Positions 4,932 to 7,178 of a stretch of DNA of 7,178 nucleotides are shown in pieces. The first letter of the stretch is position 1. The number at the start of each line of letters is the position of its first letter. The DNA comes from Deltaproteobacteria bacterium (GTDB lineage: Bacteria > Desulfobacterota > Dissulfuribacteria > Dissulfuribacterales > UBA3076). Where the stretch lies: assembly GCA_021159445.1 (NCBI GenBank), contig JAGGRV010000333.1:1-7178 (forward strand), read 5' to 3'. The notes below the pieces were generated by a model. It was given only the letters and a program-made list of their open reading frames with translations. It did no database searches and was not told the origin of the DNA. The translations under genes and the position numbers were made by a program.

Positions 4932-4998
4932 AATCGCGGCGCTGACCCGCGAGCATCGCAGGAGCCTCAGGGTGCTTGCACCATGAGGCTCCGAGAAC
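4932..4998 (-). repeat. Cassette leader repeat, copy 1
   Basis: The 33 bases from AATCGCGGCGCTGACC (4932-4964) and the terminal block GAGGCTCCGAGAA recur at 5717-5781. On the minus strand the repeat begins at the recombination point (TTCTCGG) and ends just before the ribosome binding site of the zinc protein gene. It holds the hairpin GAGCCTCA/TGAGGCTC with an inner GGTGC-TT-GCACC, and a second fold TCGCGG/CCGCGA. Being at the same place in two neighbouring cassettes, it could be a mobile 5' leader, a promoter or translation-control element, or a relic of a cassette without a gene. Confidence 0.75.
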
Positions 4999-5118
4999 GT
5001 CAATGATGAGCAGTGCCGAATAAAGGGCGGGATGGATTAAAATAAAAAATACTTAATTAAAGATCGGCAACTATGAAATGCCCAACCTTTAGGCATCTGC
5101 TCAATCATTTTGTTAGCC
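4992..5118 (-). other. attC-like recombination site, 127 bases
   Basis: The right outer box is GTTAGCC (5112-5118) and the left box is the unusual CGAGAAC (4992-4998). The inner arms are AATGATGAGCAG (5002-5013) and the complement of CTGCTCAATCATT (5097-5109); they pair along their length with one extra T on the right arm. Further in, GCC pairs with GGC. The extra base on the gene-proximal arm is the mark that orients attC sites and agrees with the minus-strand gene at 5139-5696. The centre is A/T-rich. The stop codon of that gene lies 20 bases from the right box. Confidence 0.8.
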
Positions 5119-5138
5119 ATAGCATTTTCTTTTGGTCG

Positions 5139-5696
5139 TCAAATACGTAGCTTCTTTTTAAGCTTTTTCTCGGTTTTTAAATCACCACATATCCGTGCTG
5201 TTGCAGCCTGACTTACAATTCCCAGAGGTGCCGCAGCATTAATTAAAGCCTTTTTAAACCTCTGCGATGGTTCAGGGTTGCCCCAGATTCTATATACATC
5301 TTCAGCTATCTTTGCACAAAGAGAATCGATGTCGCCTTCGCAGTCAAGATAGCGTTCTCTGTATTCCTTCACACGAATAGCGTCACCGTCATCAAGGCGC
5401 TGTGTCAATTCTTGGTCAAATTTGAGTTGATCACTGAAATGGATATAATTCCACGCAAACCCAATAACACAGGTAAGCTGAAAAGCTTTTAACGCTGAAT
5501 CGAGTTCACTTCCTTTTTCAAGCAGGGGTGATATATCCCTAACAGGGGCACCCTCGCTCTTCAGACCAGAAATTCCTCCGAAAACAAACTGTTCCCTTAT
5601 TGCTCCTAGTTCGACGGTCAGTTTCTCAACTATATGAGGAAAACTCGCATTGTTTAGGATAGGATTTTTAGGGCGGAAGAAATCAAAAATGCCCAT
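5139..5696 (-). CDS. Hypothetical protein (185 aa)
   Basis: I do not recognise this protein. It starts MGIFDFFRPKNPILNN, is largely helical and charged, and ends with a lysine-rich tail (LKTEKKLKKKLRI). A mildly hydrophobic stretch around residues 70-84 (LKAFQLTCVIGFAWNYI) is too mixed to call a membrane segment confidently. There is no signal peptide and no catalytic motif. AAGGAGA (5702-5708) lies about 6 bases before the ATG and gives a confident start. It is a single-gene cassette: attC follows at 4992-5118, and the repeated leader (copy 2) lies directly upstream. Confidence 0.8.
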   Translation of the reverse strand: MGIFDFFRPKNPILNNASFPHIVEKLTVELGAIREQFVFGGISGLKSEGAPVRDISPLLEKGSELDSALKAFQLTCVIGFAWNYIHFSDQLKFDQELTQRLDDGDAIRVKEYRERYLDCEGDIDSLCAKIAEDVYRIWGNPEPSQRFKKALINAAAPLGIVSQAATARICGDLKTEKKLKKKLRI

Positions 5697-5716
5697 CTCT
5701 GTCTCCTTAGGTGGCT

Positions 5717-5781
5717 AATCGCGGCGCTGACCCGCGAGCATCGCAGGAGACCAGGGTGCAAGCACCCTGAGGCTCCGAGAA
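5717..5781 (-). repeat. Cassette leader repeat, copy 2
   Basis: Same leader as at 4932-4998: the first 33 bases are identical, and the CTGAGGCTCCGAGAA end is nearly so. The inner hairpin here is CAGGGTGC-AA-GCACCCTG (5752-5769), in which the arms differ from copy 1 while still pairing, so the fold rather than the sequence seems kept. The copy lies just upstream of the ribosome binding site of the 185-aa gene. Its AATCGCGGCGCTGAC (5717-5731) is also complementary to GTCAGCGCCGCGATT at 5842-5856 in the adjoining gene-less cassette, so the whole region can fold into one large cruciform. Confidence 0.75.
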
Positions 5782-5879
5782 GCGCAGTCGGGTCAAGTGC
5801 CTTGTTCTGGCGCAAGGCGACAGAACAAGGTGCTTGACGAAGTCAGCGCCGCGATTCTCGGCGGCGTAGCCGCCGAGAA
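5782..5879 (-). other. Probable gene-less integron cassette (98 bases)
   Basis: Compared with copy 1 of the leader, this locus has 98 additional bases placed exactly at the recombination point and bounded by CCGAGAA at 5775-5781 and 5873-5879. Its bulk is an attC-like fold (about 5775-5861): outer boxes CCGAGAA (5775-5781) and TTCTCGG (5855-5861), and an 18-base stem GTCAAGTGCC...CTG (5792-5809) with CAGAACAAGG...GAC (5821-5838), paired throughout with two G.T pairs. A perfect 11-base palindrome TTCTCGGCGGC-GTA-GCCGCCGAGAA occupies 5855-5879. There is no room for a gene. It could be a minimal cassette with attC only, or a palindromic repeat insertion. Confidence 0.6.
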
Positions 5880-5961
5880 CGTCAAGGGTCACTTGCCGGG
5901 CCATCATACTTGAATAAAAAACGGGCAGCTATTCCCGGTCAAGTGGACCCGCTGGTTGGGC
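5874..5961 (-). other. attC-like recombination site, 88 bases
   Basis: The right outer box GTTGGGC (5955-5961) fits GTTRRRY exactly; the left box is CGAGAAC (5874-5880). The inner arms GGGTCACTTG (5886-5895) and CAAGTGGACCC (5940-5950) pair with one extra base on the right arm, and CCGGG/CCCGG extends the stem. The gene-proximal position of the extra base agrees with the minus-strand gene at 6006-6917, whose stop codon lies 45 bases away. A second perfect GTTAGGC at 5984-5990 lies in the gap and may be a relic of an older box. Confidence 0.8.
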
Positions 5962-6005
5962 ATATTTCCTAGAATTCCAAAAAGTTAGGCCCCTATTTCG
6001 TACTA

Positions 6006-6917
6006 TCATTCGTCATTTTTAGAATTGGAATTCACTAGGGTACTATTGGCGCTGAGGAACTCATCCACTACCTTGATAGCATTTTCGTTCCAGTCGTTCG
6101 GATTCTCGTTGGATTTCAATCTCTTCACCAATTCTTCAAAATTCGTTAAAATTTTGCTCTGCTGCCGAACGTCGGAACGAAAAGCAACCGAACCTTGATG
6201 CTCGAACTTTTTTAGCTTCAGTCGATAGTACTCAAGAATTTTTTTCATCAGATGAACTCGGAGTTTCTCGAGTTTTAAAATAAAATCTCGATACTCAATA
6301 ATTTTCTTAAACACACTGGCAAAATGACTCGCAACATCATCAGTAGAACGAGATGTGTTTAATTCTGTGCGAGCATCTTCAAAATCTTGGGCAAAATTCA
6401 CATAAGAAACCAGCTGAAGCTCAGTGACATATTTATCTATAATTAGGAATGCTACATCCTCTTTATCAGCAACTGAGACCACGGCTTCTTCAAAGTTTGC
6501 TGTGCCTTCAGCAGGATGAGCGTTAACAACTGGCTTCAGAACCACTTCCTTTTGTCTGTCCATTTTTATGGTGTTGAATTCTTGGGTCACTTTGACTAGT
6601 TGCTCGTTGGCGCGCAGGAGCTTTTCGCTAACTCGACGGAATTCATCGGCTGACTGATTTGCACTGGCCATCCACTTAGCTGATTCTATCTTTTTATTTT
6701 CAAAGGCAGACTCAAGTTCCTTAAGTCTCTCTTCTCCTTTTAAAATTAAATTTTCGAGACTTTTGATTTTATCCTCTCGGAAAGCAATCTGGCCCGCCAT
6801 TGTGGGGATGCGAATTGACTCGTAGAACCAAATGACGATTCCAGCAACAACCGACGCAACAATGAAGGCGGTTATCATCAACTGGCCTAAGTGTGAGTTT
6901 CTGAACTTGTCTATCAT
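6006..6917 (-). CDS. Membrane-anchored coiled-coil protein of unknown function (303 aa)
   Basis: A short basic N-terminus (MIDKFRNSHLG) leads into one strong transmembrane helix at about residues 12-32 (QLMITAFIVASVVAGIVIWFY). A long heptad-like coiled coil follows over about 43-120 (REDKIKSLENLILKGEERLKELESAF and onward), then a more globular helical region. No enzymatic motif is seen. The layout suggests anchoring in the inner membrane with a helical rod on one side; orientation is not settled, although the basic N-terminus favours an inside N-end. Exported or defence-related roles are possible for such cassette proteins but unsupported here. No Shine-Dalgarno is visible; the palindrome TTGAAATTTCAA (6919-6930) lies directly before the ATG, where a ribosome would bind, and could be an operator. 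The cassette begins about 36 bases upstream. Confidence 0.85.
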   Translation of the reverse strand: MIDKFRNSHLGQLMITAFIVASVVAGIVIWFYESIRIPTMAGQIAFREDKIKSLENLILKGEERLKELESAFENKKIESAKWMASANQSADEFRRVSEKLLRANEQLVKVTQEFNTIKMDRQKEVVLKPVVNAHPAEGTANFEEAVVSVADKEDVAFLIIDKYVTELQLVSYVNFAQDFEDARTELNTSRSTDDVASHFASVFKKIIEYRDFILKLEKLRVHLMKKILEYYRLKLKKFEHQGSVAFRSDVRQQSKILTNFEELVKRLKSNENPNDWNENAIKVVDEFLSANSTLVNSNSKNDE

Positions 6918-6952
6918 ATTGAAATTTCAAGCAAAGTGATTAACGGATTCCT

Positions 6953-7081
6953 GCCCAACGCTACGGCTCAGGGGCGGCAAACAATGCGGGGCAAAGAATT
7001 GCGAAAAACCAGTGAGCGTTTAGCGGAGCACTGACTTTGAAAAGCCGCCGCGCTATTTGCCGTCCCTTGCAGCCGATTGTT
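6953..7081 (-). other. attC-like recombination site interrupted by a group II intron
   Basis: The left outer box GCCCAAC (6953-6959) fits RYYYAAC exactly. The right box begins GTT (7079-7081) and is then cut by the intron at 7082. The arms CGGCTCAGGGGCGGCAAA (6964-6981) and the complement of TTTGCCGTCCCTTGCAGCCG (7057-7076) pair, with an extra base on the right arm; further in, GCGGGGC partly pairs with GCCGCCGCGC. It is long, like VCR-type sites. The 5' exon ATTGTT ends in TTGTT, the motif reported as the exon-binding target of group IIC-attC introns. The cassette gene this site belongs to is beyond the window. Confidence 0.78.
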
Positions 7082-7178
7082 GTGTGCCGGGCACGGCACG
7101 TATTCTAAAGGGTGCGTTGAGCTTATCCTATGTTTCAAAGCTCATCAAGTCCCAAACCCAGCCGGATGGAGGCGAAGG
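7082..7178 (+). mobile_element. Group II intron 5' end, same family as 2079-2987, truncated by window edge
   Basis: The first 18 bases (GTGTGCCGGGCACGGCAC) are identical to the 5' end of the intron at 2079. The AAGTCCCA.ACCCAGCC.GATGGAGGCGAAGG block follows at the same distance. The stretch between differs in sequence but keeps a hairpin: TCATTATAGC/GCTATAATGA in the first copy and TGAGCTT/AAGCTCA here. Such compensating change indicates a related intron under structural constraint, not a recent duplicate. Whether it still has a reverse transcriptase gene cannot be seen. Confidence 0.88.

Noticed and set aside
5079..5118. GCCCAAC at 5079-5085 with GTTAGCC at 5112-5118 as a very short attC
   Set aside because: At 40 bases it is below the usual size and lacks inner arms; pairing GTTAGCC with the box at 4992-4998 gives long matched arms instead.
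5707..5907. 66-aa minus-strand frame over the palindromic region
   Set aside because: The DNA is a stack of inverted repeats forming attC and leader folds; the frame is a by-product of the GC-rich repeats.
1..7178. CRISPR array, tRNA or rRNA genes
   Set aside because: No evenly spaced direct repeats, tRNA cloverleaf or rRNA signature was seen on either strand.

Overview
The window reads as part of a mobile integron gene-cassette array that has been invaded, and partly eroded, by group II introns. Every gene from 1357 rightward lies on the minus strand. Most minus-strand genes are followed at their 3' side (lower coordinates) by a foldable attC-like recombination site, with core boxes close to RYYYAAC...GTTRRRY, imperfectly paired inner arms and an unpaired extra base on the gene-proximal arm. 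No integron integrase is in the window; if the orientation is read correctly, attI and intI should lie beyond the right end. The host cannot be named. Moderate GC, long attC sites, several toxin-antitoxin genes and many small unknown proteins suit a sedentary chromosomal integron of an environmental, probably proteobacterial or similar, Gram-negative bacterium, but this is inference.

Layout from the left. 1-150 looks like a domain I fragment of a group II intron, followed by about 290 bases with no recognised gene. 447-1056 is a plus-strand toxin-antitoxin pair (small antitoxin plus VapC PIN ribonuclease). 1149-1341 is a noncoding stretch bounded by a 24-base inverted repeat, possibly a MITE. 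1357-1877 is a minus-strand ParE-type toxin with its antitoxin. 2023-2991 is an attC whose core is split by a 909-base group II intron at 2079-2987. The intron keeps its 5' end, domain V and the branch-point helix, but its reverse transcriptase gene is reduced to an N-terminal stub. Removing the intron restores the core GTTAGAC.

The array continues with a 205-aa unknown protein (3033-3650), an attC (3671-3799), a 109-aa unknown protein (3794-4123), a doubly broken HigA-like antitoxin (4180-4345) joined to a 21-base intron 3' tail (4346-4366), a 74-aa protein and a three-CxxC zinc protein (4373-4915), an attC (4992-5118), a 185-aa unknown protein (5139-5696), a 98-base cassette without a gene (5782-5879), an attC (5874-5961), and a membrane-anchored coiled-coil protein (6006-6917). 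The last attC (6953-7081) is interrupted by a second intron of the same family, which runs off the right edge.

How the parts fit. Cassette genes and introns point in opposite directions. The introns sit in the bottom-strand GTT of the gene-proximal core box, the target described for group IIC-attC introns. The window shows successive stages of intron history in one array: a copy starting at the right edge, an ORF-deleted but structurally complete copy, and a copy reduced to its tail by a deletion that also destroyed an antitoxin gene. Two cassette leaders share a repeated hairpin-rich sequence that begins exactly at the recombination point.
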